From assembly GCF_014356525.2 (NCBI RefSeq), contig NC_052507.1, positions 5,184,526-5,248,525 of the forward strand: DNA of 64,000 bases, given 5' to 3'. This DNA comes from Nilaparvata lugens (Eukaryota; Arthropoda; Insecta; Hemiptera; Delphacidae). How positions within the stretch are numbered: position 1 is the stretch's first letter; each line of letters begins with the position of its first letter. Made by a program: the position numbers and the translations under genes. Below the pieces are notes generated by a model. The model saw only the letters and a program-made list of their open reading frames with translations. It was not told the DNA's origin and ran no database searches. Shown here in pieces: positions 45,813-57,565 of this stretch.

Positions 45813-45985
45813 TCTCCATCACTCTCACCATCATTTATTGAAATAAAGTGAAATATTGACAAAATCTCAAGTCTCTTCAATATTATGGAAAAGGTTCCAC
45901 AACATTCGCTAAACAAACATTATCAATATTAATACTGCTGTTTGAAAACAACAATTATTTTAACATCCATGTTTCAAAATAGCTC

Positions 45986-46172
45986 AGTGCCGGTTGCACA
46001 AAAGCCTTGAATTAAGGCTGAAAGGTTATTATTGAAAGGTTGAATATTATAATCATGATTGATTCCCACGAGCATCGATCATAGAACCCGTCTTATCAAA
46101 AAGGCCTTCTCTGATTGGTCCTTCTGGAATCAATCACGGTTAAAATTTAACCAGCTTTTGTGCAACTGGGCC
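45986..46172. mobile_element. Foldback MITE family C
   Basis: gtgccggttgcacaaaagcc to cttttgtgcaactgggcc, with the usual catcgatcatagaacc/ggtccttctgg-type centre. Confidence 0.7.
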
Positions 46173-46383
46173 TCAGAGTTGTCATTGCTGATACCCTGTT
46201 ACTGATAGCAGTGATAGCCTACACACATTCATTGAGTTTACTAACAATTTTTTCGTTGAAATGTCAGAACATTCAACTAGATTACCCGACATGTTTCATG
46301 CGTTTTTTCAGTGAAGATCGATGTGCTATGGGTTCCAAACAAATTTTTACAAGGACCGAAACTGCGTGAATCGTTAGGCAATG

Positions 46384-46511
46384 AGTTAACGTTGAATTAA
46401 CGTTGGGTCAACGTTGAGTTAACGTTGTGTTGGCGTTGATTTAACAATGTGTTAGCGTTGAGTCAACGTTAAGTCAACGTTGAATCAACGTTGAGTCAAC
46501 GTTGGAGTTAA
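46384..46511. repeat. 11-bp tandem array of GTTGAGTCAAC-like units
   Basis: About twelve head-to-tail units based on CGTTGAGTCAA (aacgttgagtcaacgttg). Each carries a near-palindrome GTTGA(N)TCAAC; variants have TTAAC, TTGGC and TTAGC. Confidence 0.85.
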
Positions 46512-47244
46512 CAGAGTTACATTTATGGACCAACACTGGATAAAACATGGGAATAGCTTGTTGAAATGAATGGAATTTTCTAACATTGTGAATAACCAGT
46601 GGTATTATTATTTTTTGGACAATAGGTCACACCATTCAAAATAACCGGTGTGGTCATAAAAATGTTGTTTTAGTATGTTCTGTTCAGTCCATGCCGCCTA
46701 TATAACTCTCCTTTTGAACACCCTCCCAACCCTTTGAACCGATGTACGTTTTCCTCTTCTCTCACTGTGTTATGTTTAGAAATAATGAGACATAAGAATG
46801 ATAGGCCAATGTACATGAATTCTATTCATGTGATAGGTTAACATGTTCAGTAACAGTTTATATGATACAGTTGGAAATAAATTGGAAGTTGTATTTGTTC
46901 AAATGCTAATTAATGAATAATTATTATTAAACGAAAATCCCAATTAAGTGATGAAAATAAAGACTTCTGCTACTGCAAATATTGACAACAGGGTAAACAG
47001 CTAGATGAAAATGAAAAATAAGAAGATGATGAATGAGATGGAGAAGAACTAGAATAATACTATTATCATAGATAACAACGGTGATATCCAGTCAGATTAC
47101 CACCTAAAAAGTCGTCTTGCAACAGAATGCACATGACATTATATTTTTATTTTTAATGACAAAGCTGTTAAAACAGTTGAATACTACTCTAATATTGGCA
47201 TATAAATTACCTGACCCGCACGAACGAATTATCAGAGAACAATA
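46512..47244. other. AT-rich stretch without a recognised feature
   Basis: No gene or clear repeat. Confidence 0.4.
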
Positions 47245-47360
47245 AATTATTATTTATCACATTGTGTACACATACTTAACATGAGGAAAGGCACAACAGG
47301 CTCATGCCCAAAACTGTCCCATTTCCAATTTATACTATATACTGTCCAAATCAAAAAGTT
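47245..47360 (-). repeat. Retroposon-tail-like repeat
   Basis: gaggaaaggcacaacaggct and tcatgcccaaaactgtccca match 63630-63690 and more distantly 36820. The left side is rich in TTTATT, suggesting the 3' end of a minus-strand retroposon. Confidence 0.45.
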
Positions 47361-47896
47361 GGTTATGTCACTCTCACTTTTCAAAATAAAATTTACGCTC
47401 TTCAATACTCAGATAAACGAGCAAATTTTGAATCAAATAGATACTATTAGAGTCTAGAATCGAAAAATCTAAAACAGTTACTTAATAATAATTATCATTC
47501 AAAAAGTCCAAATCTTGAATAAAACTAGAAATTTTTAAGCTAAAAACTTCACACTTTACGAAAAACCACAACACATTTTTTATTACTTCATAAGATACAG
47601 TAAATGTATCATAGATTAGGTGAACACGACAGATCTATATGTCATTCCAATCTATTACCTAAATAAATGATAGTATCTGCAGTATGGTACGGTACGGTAT
47701 TATAATCATGCGTTCTATTGAAGTACCTACTTAAAGTATACCTGTGCATGCATATATAATTGAAACTTAAATGGTTAAAACCATTTCACAACCAAGAACT
47801 AAGGTGATTTTAATATGGTACATCAAATAATGATGTTTATGGATTAAAATAAATGTGTTTTCTATTCGAGACACTTATTTAATATACATAAAACAC

Positions 47897-48218
47897 TTAT
47901 TCTATATCAATTATATTGGCTATATTTTTTAGATCTTCTAGGGCCGGTTTCCGAGCTCGGGATTCAGCTAAGTTCTAGACTTTAAACAGCTGGAGTCAGA
48001 AAATTGGCTTTCCGAAACGGGGCGTAGTCGCAAGTTTCTATGAAAATCTTTATCTTCTTATTCTATATCAATTATATTGGCTATATTTTTTAGATCTTCT
48101 AGGGCCGGTTTCCGAGCTCGGGATTTAGCTAAGTTCTAGACTTTAAACAGCTGGAGTCAGAAAATTGGCTTTCCGAAACGGGGCGTAGTCGCAAGTTTCT
48201 ATGAAAATCTTTATCTTC
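47897..48218. repeat. Recent 161-bp tandem duplication over a family B end
   Basis: tctatatcaattatattggc begins at 47901 and again at 48062. The two units differ visibly only at ggattcagc versus ggatttagc. Each holds one left end of family B. Confidence 0.9.
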
Positions 48219-48469
48219 TCATTTCTATAATTGGGAACCTTTTTCCTTGACGAAATTAAACATTCCTAAATAATTCAAAATAGCTGAAACTTTACACTAT
48301 TTCCTATTTATTTTATTTTGTGTTCAATTTTCTATTTTTTTGAAATTTAATTTGAATGTGGACTGCGACTATGCTCAGTTTCGGAAAGGCAATCTTCTGA
48401 CTCCAGCTGTTTAAAGTCTAGAACTTATTAGCTGAATCCCGAGCTCGGAAACCAGCCCTTAGTTTTTCA
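47940..48469. mobile_element. MITE family B with a duplicated left end
   Basis: Left ends at 47940 and 48101, one right end finishing gagctcggaaaccagccct at 48469. Confidence 0.8.
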
Positions 48470-49099
48470 TGGAATCTTGTGTGGTGAAATAATATATTGA
48501 TTCCACTCGTATGTAATATTTTGCATATTTGATCAAGAAGTCTTAAGTTTTCAGAAATCTCTCTTATTCAAAATTCGAAAATTCAATTGAAAGTTGTAAT
48601 TTAGTTACAGTCAAGATTTTTGAATTAAAAGACAATGACCGTCTTTATCCATTATCTCCATTACCATACCCACATTTCAGAAGCCAAGTACTTTACGATG
48701 CCCCACTACTTTTAATCAAGGTTTACAGTAGCGAATGTAATGGAACAAAAAAGGGACTTTTAGTGAAATTTCACTTGACAGGATGAATAATTCGCCAAGT
48801 GGAACACATGCTATGCCTTATAATGCGAACTTAAATCAGTGTGGTTGAAGTTATGAGTTTTGTGGTGGCTCTTGTGACCCCCGTTCCTTTAAAACCCACC
48901 CTTTGAACCCCTCAAATTCACCTTACCACCCCCAACCCCACTGCATAATAAAGCCATAGTAATTCCAGACGTGAACTCATAAGAATGAAAATTAAGCTCC
49001 CAGTTATAAAACTTGCAATATGTCTCTATTAAGAAGGCATTGCTGTCTAGTGGCGGGGAGATCTTTATTAGACACAAGATGGACGACAGGTTAAGACCC

Positions 49100-49615
49100 C
49101 GAAACTTGTACGTAAAAGTAAGTTATCAGGGCTTGAATGTAAGTTGTCTGGGGGGTGTTTTACTATGTCATTCAAATAGTTAGAGATGATTGTACTCAAA
49201 AGTAAGCTACTAGGACTTAAAATGTTGTTCCCTGGACTTAAGAGAAAGTTTCTGGGGGTGTTTTAACATGTCATTCAATCAGTTAAAGATGTGGGTAACA
49301 TAATGTTTGTTATATTGAGGGTTGAAGTTACATTAAGATATAAGTGCTTTGCAAAGGACTTAAAATAAAGTTTCTTGGGGTATTTAACCATGTCATTCAA
49401 TCGATTAAAGATGTAGGTAACATAATATTTGTTATATTAAGGGTTGAAGCTATATATGAAGATATAAGGGCTTTGTAAAGGACTTAAAATAAAGTTTCCT
49501 GGAATCGAAAGTAAAATTCTTGGGGGTGTTTTACCATGTCATTCAATCAATTAAAGATGTAGGTAACATAATTTGTGATAATATTATTGGGGGTTGAAGA
49601 TACTTTAGATATCAA
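49100..49615 (+). repeat. Degenerate tandem array, ~100-150-bp units
   Basis: accatgtcattcaatcagtt-like words begin at about 49165, 49267, 49387 and 49534, each followed by aaagatgtaggtaacataat (49210s variant shorter) and ggacttaaaataaagtttc. Confidence 0.7.
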
Positions 49616-49879
49616 AATTTTGCAATGTGGCATTTTTATTATACTGTAGCGTTTAACTTTGGTAAATAGGTGCACGTACAATGATAATCAGAGATATATA
49701 ATTGATACTAAATTTGGGAGACAAATAGTACAAGGTATCCTTAGGTAAGGATATCCTTTGTTCAAGGTGATAATTTATTTTCCAATTACTTGATAATGAC
49801 ATTATATCGCCGAAACAAGTTGTGATTAAATTACTGTATTTAAAAAAATAATTTAAAATATTACTTTATTTTTATTTAT

Positions 49880-50340
49880 ATCCTTTAAGCCATCTTTCTC
49901 CTCTTTTTCGTCCTCTTCCACCTCTTTCTACTTCTCCTTTCTCTCATCCTCCACCTTATACTTCTTCACCATCTCCTTCCACTTCTCCAAAACCCCTCAA
50001 ACCCACCATCCTCCACGCTATCCTCCTCCTTTACCTCCTCATCTTACATCTCCTTCTCCTTCCACTCCTTCACCTCCACAACCTCTTCTTCTTCTTCTTC
50101 TTCTTCTTCTTCTCTTCTTCTTCTTCTTCTTCTTCTTCTTCTTCTTCTTCTTTTTCTTCTTCTTCTTCTTCTTCTTCTTCTTCTCCTCCTGTATTCTTCT
50201 TCTTCTTCTCTTCTTCTTCTTCTTCTTCTTCTTCTTCTTCTTCTTCTTCTTCTCCTTCTTCTTCTCCACCGCTCCTTGACCTCCAACACCTCCTCCTCCA
50301 CCTTCATAATTCTCCTACCCCTCCTCCTCATCACCCGCTT
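49880..50340. repeat. Polypyrimidine tract with (TTC)n
   Basis: An almost pure C/T strand for over 400 bases; the core 50086-50265 is (TTC)n with a few breaks. The minus-strand Lys/Arg/Glu frames here are repeat artefacts. Confidence 0.9.
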
Positions 50341-50624
50341 TGAACCGAAAATGCCCGTGGCGCTCTCATCTTTGTTAGATCCATCTCGTGAATAAAATTC
50401 TTATTTTAGCACCGCAAACGGAATTTCTGGGAGGTTGTAGTAGACTTGTGCTGAGAGGCCCATCCAATGTTCCATATTATTTATTGATTCAGTGAAGTTT
50501 CAGAAACAGTTTTGGCCTTTAGCCTGTCGATCCTCCCCGAGGGTCATATTCACTTATTGTTATAAATAAATAGATAAGTTGCCGAAGTCGCAATATCACC
50601 AAAGGGTCTCAAGTTAATTTCTGC

Positions 50625-50747
50625 GTTACAATCTGGCAACGTTGAGGAGCTAGAAAAGAATAGCACTATCTGCTTTGTCGAGTGATAGACAAGGATAGCA
50701 GCAACATTTCCAATCGAATAGTGCCATTATAACGTGGACCTCACGTT
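50625..50747 (-). mobile_element. MITE family A, right part
   Basis: caatctggcaacgttgagga through cattataacgtggacctcac. Confidence 0.7.
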
Positions 50748-51128
50748 ACGGTTGAGGTCCAATTAATTGGATAATTGCAGTTTTTGTCACCATACTATTT
50801 ACAGAATACCAATCACAAAAATCAATTTCATTCTTAATTATATATCAGAGAATCGACTTAGATATCTTTAATATATTCTTCCATAATTCATTCTATTGAG
50901 CCTTTAGAAAATACAGTGATATCATTCATATCTCTTGTTATGTTAATCAATATTCTTTTCTATACTTTATCCAATTTGAGTGACTTCGATATTCACCCCA
51001 TCATTATTGTCTCAATCTTAGAAAATATTATATTTCATTGAATAAAACCATTTCTAATCAAAATAGTGTAATCTTATCTGTTATTCTATTATAGATTTCT
51101 TTGCTATTAATCCTATTTGCTAGCCCAT

Positions 51129-51279
51129 GCCCCGGTTGCACAAAGCCGGTTAGATTTTAATCGTGATTTATTCCAAGAACCAATCAGAGAAGCCGCCTTA
51201 TAAAAAAAGGCCTACTCTGATTGGTTTTCATGAAATTAATCACGATTAAAATCTAACCGGCTTTTGTGCAACCGGCACA
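51129..51279. mobile_element. Foldback MITE family C, near-perfect
   Basis: gccccggttgcacaaagccg to cggcttttgtgcaaccggc. Arms of about 65 bp around cgccttataaaaaaaggc. The best-preserved C copy in the window. Confidence 0.85.
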
Positions 51280-51515
51280 ATCTTATTTGTAGGTTTGTCG
51301 ATAATTTATTGTGCAATTTATAATCATACTCATGACAAGAAGACTGCTTTGAGAAGAACTGATTATACTTGTCTTGAATTTGACATTAGAATAACAGAGA
51401 TTTCTCATTCTCTAAACACAGTATGGAGTTAGAATAACAAATGATAATTGATTAAAGAATGACAAGTGGTTAGGGTTTCTACTCACCTAGAGTTCAGTAG
51501 ACCTATAATTGATCT

Positions 51516-51735
51516 ATCAATCAGATCAATCAAATATCAATCTATCAAGTCATAATTATCAGTAAATTGATACGACGATCCTATGATAGAGAACCATTAA
51601 ATTTTCAAGCCAATCAATTTTGATCAATCAAATATCAATAAGATCAATCTTTATATTATTCTATGAAGCCATAATTATCAGTAAAGTTATACGACAATTC
51701 TATCATAGAGAACCATTAAATTTTCAATCCAAACC
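51516..51735 (+). repeat. Tandem duplication, ~122-bp unit
   Basis: agatcaatcaaatatcaatc, cataattatcagtaaa and agagaaccattaaattttca each occur twice at matching spacing. Confidence 0.75.
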
Positions 51736-51884
51736 TTTTTGCTTGCCTATCCTTACAGACAACAATATTTCGGCAACGTTTTGATTGTACAGTAATTTAC
51801 TCCAATATCAAGAGCTGTACTAACATTCTATTCAAACTGTCAGTACTCCTTATGGACGAAACATCAACTCTGCCTATTCAAACA

Positions 51885-52115
51885 ATGGTGACAGTTTAGC
51901 ATGAATCTCACCTCACTCTTCAGCACGATTACTCTGTCAGTACATTACCATTAAAAAACATAGGTGCTTACCATTTAAATTATTCTGAAAGTTGAACCTG
52001 AATCTCATCTCACTCTCCAGCAATACATTTGTCAGTGAATTACCTATGAATAGCATTGTGTTTCCCATTTAATCCATGTTGACAGTTTAGCGTGAATCTC
52101 ACCACACTTTCGGAA
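51885..52115 (+). repeat. Tandem array, three ~95-bp units
   Basis: tgacagtttagcatgaatct or variants at about 51890, 51987 and 52080, each followed by cacctcactctt-like words. Confidence 0.7.
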
Positions 52116-52448
52116 ATTCGTTTTAATTATTTCTGCATATTAAACTAGTTCGGAGGTCACGCAAGCGGCCGACCGCTTTTTAACAATTCATCCGCCTGTT
52201 TAATATTTATCTCATTGCTGGCCTATTTTTAGATTCGTAATTGTGAATATTGATTGCTGGCTGGCACAGGTAGCCTATCATCAAATGCTAGAATAAGGTC
52301 AACGACTCTAAACTCAGCTTGTCAATCAGATTGTGGGTTGACAGATTTTGCCAAATTTCTGTCAAACTATCATCATGGTAGAAATAGAAAGTATAAATGT
52401 GAGCACGTTTTATTTTAAATTGTATCTAATTTCGAAAAAGGGTACATA

Positions 52449-52598
52449 GGCCCGGTCGCATAACAGCTGGTTGAATTTTAACCGTGATTAATTTCACGAG
52501 AACCAATCAGAGAAGGTGTTTTTGAAAGGACGGCTTCTCTGATTGGTTCTCGTGGAATTGATCACGGCTAAATTTTAACCGGCTGTTGTGCAACCAGC
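52449..52598. mobile_element. Foldback MITE family C
   Basis: gcccggtcgcataacagctg to cggctgttgtgcaaccagc. Arms with cacgagaaccaatcagagaa and its inverse. Confidence 0.8.
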
Positions 52599-53076
52599 AG
52601 TTGGATTTGTATGTTTTATTTCTATTTAAGAGTAGCGGTAACGTAAAAAGATAATTTGATGGCGAATCAACCAAATAATATTTGGTTGATTCATTATGAT
52701 ATTATCATCATGATATTATACAGTTACTATATAAAGTTACTCTTTCAAGGATTGCGGAAATATTTTATCTACAAATATGTTTTCACATCAGTTTTGTTTG
52801 TTACATAAATAATAAATTAATACATTAACTATATTTATAACATTATTTATAAAAATAAATTAATACATTTACTATAATATTCAATTATTCAATTCTGTCA
52901 AGATTTTATTGACTCCTTCATGAATTGTCGATTTGAATAATATTGACACGGCAATTTGTTGCCAATTTATCAAAAAGCATAGCAACATTCAACTTGTTTT
53001 CTAAAAATTGACAACTTTTATGAAGAAAACTATTTTTGAACAACATTTTGTTGACAACTCTGATGTGACACTTTTG
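52599..53076. other. AT-rich stretch without a recognised feature
   Basis: Short inverted word ttggttgattc/gaatcaaccaa at 52665-52693 only. No gene. Confidence 0.4.
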
Positions 53077-53407
53077 AGGGCTGGTTTCCGAGCTCAGGAT
53101 TTAGCTTAGTTGTAGACTTAAACAGCTGGAGTAAGAAAATTGGCTTTCCGAACCGGGGAGTAGTCCCGTTAATCTGATTAGAGAATAAAATTGAATTTCG
53201 AAAAAGTAGAAAATTGAACACAATATAAAATAAAGAGAAAATAGTATAAAGCTTGGGCTATTTTGAATTACTTAGGAATGTTTTATTTCGTCGAGGAAAA
53301 AAAATCATAAAAACTGCGACTACGCCCCTCTTTGGAAAGTTCAATTTCTGACTGCAGCTGTTAAAAGTCTAGAACTTAGCTAAATCCTGAGCTCGGAAAC
53401 CGGCACT
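53077..53407. mobile_element. MITE family B, complete diverged copy
   Basis: agggctggtttccgagctca to gagctcggaaaccggcact; arms with acagctggagtaagaaaatt and inverse. Confidence 0.8.
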
Positions 53408-53527
53408 TAGTGGTTGACAACATTCCGTTGTGTTTATCAATAATTATGAAGAAATATCAAAACTTCACTCATAATACAATTATAATATTACACTATCGTG
53501 AAAACAAGTGTTATTATAAGATTAAAA

Positions 53528-54174
53528 ATCTGGTGTGGCGCACTCTCACACAACTTTCCTTGCCGTTATGAAAATTGATCAACTGACGCTAGTGTTCCCG
53601 CGCAACTCAAGTCTACTATTTAAAGATCTAAGCCAGCTGGTGATAGGACAATAACGCTAGAGACACACGAGATAGCAGCTCTTCATAGTGAATGATTTAA
53701 TAGAATCAACAGTTGCCAACAGTTTGCAATTGAATAATCTTATTTTCTCTAATTTCAAGCTCATATTCAATTTCAGGTGGAAATGTTACTGAACATAAAT
53801 TGTAGAGATTTTCATGCTGAATCTTTTCCACTTGGATTTTTGTTGAAATTGTATCTGAAGCCTGATAATTGGGAATCTAAAATCAAACTTTGCATGAATG
53901 GGGCGCAGCTCCTGAAATCTTTACAGATATGGGACTTGTGGCAGTTGATAGAGCTTATCAATGACTATTTTAGGTATGAATTTGATCAAAATCGCGAGAA
54001 ACCCTGTTTTTGACAAGATTTTCGCCATTTTAGTCGCCATCTTGAGTTGCATTTGATCGAAATTGTTCGTGTCGGATCCTTATAGTGTAAGGACCTTAAG
54101 TTCCAAATTTCAAGTTATTCCGTTAATTGGGAGATGAGATATCGTGTACACAGACGCACATACACTCATACACT

Positions 54175-54218
<44 letters not shown>

Positions 54219-54344
54219 ATACCCAAAAACCACTTTTATGGACTCAGGGGACCTTGAAATGTAAAGTAATTTAGAAATTTGGGTACCTTAATTTTTTCGG
54301 AAAGCATTACTTTCCTTACCTATGGTAATAGGGCAAGGAAAGTA
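53528..54344. mobile_element. Family G element
   Basis: atctggtgtggcgcactctc to taatagggcaaggaaagta, with (CA)n at 54166-54213. The small G frame reads MTILGMNLIKI and then RNPVFDKIFAILVAILSCI, missing eight codons relative to 42262 without losing frame. Another frame at 53777-54013 overlaps; neither has a known domain. Confidence 0.8.
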
Positions 54345-55021
54345 AAAATCTATAATCAATTTCCCTTCTGAATTCACAAAATCACCTAGCAGTTTTCAAT
54401 TCTGATAATTTATAATGGTTTGTAAAATAAACGTCTTCCTTCTCGGTTCATATCAGGTGAATATTCTTCCTTCAGCTTCATTAGAAAAGAAACCAAATCG
54501 TCCACCAGTATTTATCTTGCTCCGCTAGAAAAACGGTTTTCCTCATCATTTATGGAGCTTCATTAAAATGCGCATCATTAAATTTTCTGCTACAGCAATT
54601 TTTTGTGAGACGTGGAAGAAAATCGTCTGTAACCACTGTTGGTAGTCGAGCCAACTGAAAATGGCAGTGTGAGGTGTTTATTCACAGCTTTCACAATCAA
54701 GATTCCAATAACAAAGTGTTACTTAGAAAAATGGAAATAGAATAGCTCTACTGTCTTTGCTGAAACTTTTTATAAAAATATGAAACCTTGTTTTTGCTAA
54801 AACCTTTTTATAAAACAATGAAATTTGAATCATTTCTATACTCGCCCATTTTCTACTAGAATAGATAGACTTTTCCGAAGAAAGCTCCAAAAATTATAAG
54901 AAAACCTGCCACAAACGGTATAATTAATATGAGCTAGAAAATCGTATCTAAACTTGTACTTGTCTTCTTTGATATAAGTAAAATTTTGTTTCCTATCTGA
55001 GCGGAATTTTTATGATTAATA
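54345..55021. other. AT-rich stretch without a recognised feature
   Basis: No gene or structured repeat recognised. Confidence 0.4.
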
Positions 55022-55822
55022 TAGTAATATCCACGTTATTATGGCAGTGAAGAAAGACAAGAGATCAGTGTTTGCCAATTCTCTGCCTCATCACTGTCTC
55101 CTATACAGGATAGATGGTACCGGTATATCCTATTATATTAAGCGAGCAATTTCTGTATTTATATATCTGGTTATTTTTATATCTAAGCGAGCAATTTCTG
55201 TATTTATATATCTGTTTATTTTTATAACTGGTTATTTATGTTTAACGGATCTCGAAAACGGCTCTAACGATTTTCACGAAATTTGGAACATAGTAGGTTT
55301 ATTATATAAAGATTCGATTGCTCTAGGTCTCATCCTTGGGAAAACTCGCTGAACGACATTAAAAGGATAATTCATCCTTGGCTGAAACAGCTGTGGATAG
55401 TAAAAAGTAAGTATATGAAAAATCAAAATATCGCATCCCCGAAATTGATAAGATGACGTATAGCCAGCTGTGAAATTAATATAAACACGATTATTTAAGA
55501 GAATTGTGTTCTGTTTATCAATAAATAAAAATAACGAGCGAAGCTCGGTGCCCCGATATTTTATCTGATGTGTTTTAAACTGTTCTTGTTTGAAATAATC
55601 AATCATATTTTATTTGTCTAGAAAATATATTTTTTCAATGATCTTATGATTTAATCTTCATAATTGAGATTTAATATTTTGTTGATTGATTCATTGTTGA
55701 AAAACTGTCTGGCAACGTTGCGGAGCTAGAAAGAGGTAGTGTTACCTGCTTTATCGAATGATAGACAAGGATGTCAACACCAATGTCAATCAAATACTGC
55801 CATAATAACGAAGCCCACACTA
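55022..55822. mobile_element. MITE family A with element X inserted
   Basis: tagtaatatccacgttatta to cataataacgaagcccacac. The ends are diverged but inverted; internal A words (ttctctgcctcatc, gtctggcaacgttgcgg) flank X3. Confidence 0.7.
55133..55560. mobile_element. Element X, short copy (X3)
   Basis: ttatattaagcgagcaattt to gaagctcggtgccccgatat. Shares acggctctaacgattttcac and ggacatt-like words with X1/X2 but lacks family C. The left end carries a ~54-bp local duplication (agcgagcaatttctgtattt twice). Confidence 0.65.
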
Positions 55823-55964
55823 ATAGCTAAACTGAATTTTCATGACTATATATTGAGAAAGAAACCCCACCGTTTGTGAATAAGAATAATGCTTTTATAA
55901 CAATGTTATCAGTTACAACAGTTCCATGTTTATTTTGAATACTCTTTTGAAAGATTAGAAACGC

Positions 55965-56043
55965 TGTTATGTGAGTTAAACCATAGAGTAACAATAGGGT
56001 AACAATAACTTACGCTATTGTCTCTCTATGGTTAAACGTTGTA
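55965..56043. repeat. Small foldback
   Basis: gttaaaccatagagtaacaa pairs with ctctctatggttaaacgttg around taacaataacttac. Confidence 0.5.
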
Positions 56044-56149
56044 ACCTTCAAGAAATATCAGGTCATTCAGTCTATATACAGGCTTCTCTTTAGCTCAATC
56101 ACCTCCTAGCATTTCGGAATCCTCCCAATAACATTTTACCGATTTTATT

Positions 56150-56330
56150 AGTATCGCTCAACAGAATGGTGTCAACTTAAAGGCAACAGCCAATGAGAAA
56201 GCGTTATGGGCGTGTCTTATTCCAAGCACTAGTGTACTCACTTGTAATTGGTCGGCATTGGTTCACGTGATAATCTCTCAACTGACTAGTATCCAGCAAT
56301 GGAATATTGGAGGGGGCTTTCTATATAAGG
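56150..56330 (+). promoter_or_regulatory. Promoter-like block without a downstream gene
   Basis: CCAAT (56190), gggcgtg (56209), inverted CCAAT attgg (56247), E-box CACGTG (56264) and a TATA-like tatataagg (56322) occur in a normal order and spacing. A MITE begins at 56328, exactly where transcription would start, and no coding exon follows. Chance or a displaced promoter are both possible. Confidence 0.3.
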
Positions 56331-56500
56331 CTAGTTACACTCGATTATTGTACATCGACTATTGGATGTACGATTTTTTGCCTTTGCCTCAAATTCTTGA
56401 ATTTGAATCTATTGTATTAAACAGATGATGTCTGTCAAGTTCCGTTTAATGTGATAGAATTCATAGGGACGACAAAAAATCGATGTGTGTGTAACAGGCT
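56328..56500. mobile_element. Short TIR element
   Basis: aggctagttacactcgatta on the left and gtgtgtaacaggct on the right are inverted; inner cgattttttgcc pairs with gacaaaaaatcg. Confidence 0.6.
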
Positions 56501-56841
56501 TAAGTCGATTATTATTTTATTTTGAAATTTAATTTTTTTTCTGGTTTTTCATACATTCCATATGTTTCTTTTTTCTTTATTATATTTTTTCTATTTTCGA
56601 CTGAATCTCAAGCCACTAATTATAGCCGACTGATTACTCGTTGCCATCGCTCAAACTACTTAGTTTTGCTGGTAACGCCAATGATAATAATATATTATAA
56701 TCGATTTATAAATGGAAAATATTTTAATTTTAAGTTTTTGCAATGTATTGTAAATGAAAATTTTTATATTTTTTCACATTTGTAAAGTTTGTTTAATGAT
56801 TTTGGCAATAAAATATTTCTTTCTTTCTTTCTTTCATTATT

Positions 56842-57046
56842 TACTAGCAGGTAACCCGTGCTCAGCAAGGGTCTATTTTATAACTTGACAAACTGAAAAC
56901 TTGGCGTAATGTAATCTTGAAGAATTGAAAATAAGCCTATAACCATCCTCGGTTGATCAAGAATCTATAATACAAAATTTCAAGTTAATCAGTCTAGTAG
57001 TTCCTACGGCTGTAAGCCGGTTCTTTCCTTTATTATAATATAGATA
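56842..57046. repeat. Dispersed insect repeat (ACTAGC...ATATAGAT type)
   Basis: tactagcaggtaacccgtgc to ttattataatatagat. The body includes cttggcgtaatgtaatcttg and tacggctgtaagccgg. Preceded by a (TTCT)n run at 56814-56835. I recall this type from many insect genomes; class not settled. Confidence 0.5.
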
Positions 57047-57057
57047 ACTAACAACTT

Positions 57058-57257
57058 GGGCTAGGCGCACACCAGTTAGTCAAGACAAGACATGATCAGA
57101 CACGTTTAGTCACAATATCTCACATAGTTGCTTATGAAGACATGTCTAATTGCAATGACTAATCCGTGTGAGTTGCGTCATAAGCAACTATGTGAAGTAT
57201 TGTGACTAAACGTGTCTGATCATGTCTTGTCTTGACTAACTGGGGTGCGCCTAGCCT
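57058..57257. mobile_element. Foldback MITE, ~85-bp arms
   Basis: gggctaggcgcacaccagtt and aactggggtgcgcctagcc at the ends; caagacaagacatgatcaga pairs with its inverse, as does gttgcttatgaagacatg with cataagcaac. Confidence 0.85.
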
Positions 57258-57565
57258 TATGCTACTCATATGAAAGTCGTTTTTAGATTTTTTCTAATAT
57301 AATATTCTCGTTGACGGAGTAAGCCCACTTCACATGCTACACTCTGCTGTGTTTGTATTTTGGTTATTGACCCTGCCCTAATTGACTCTCTCCAACCCAC
57401 AAACATCCAAGTTCTAGGGTACACCCTTCTAGTAAAACGGGGGTCATTTCATGCTTCAAGCGATATTAGACCCCACGTAAGCAAAGTATATAGAAAAGTG
57501 GTTCACGTGTTTGTTTTGAGGCAAAATGACCCTTATCGAGCTTGGCTTAATGCTTTCTAATAACT

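Noticed and set aside
50039..50334. Lys/Arg/Glu-rich open frames on the minus strand
   Set aside because: They are translations of a (TTC)n microsatellite.
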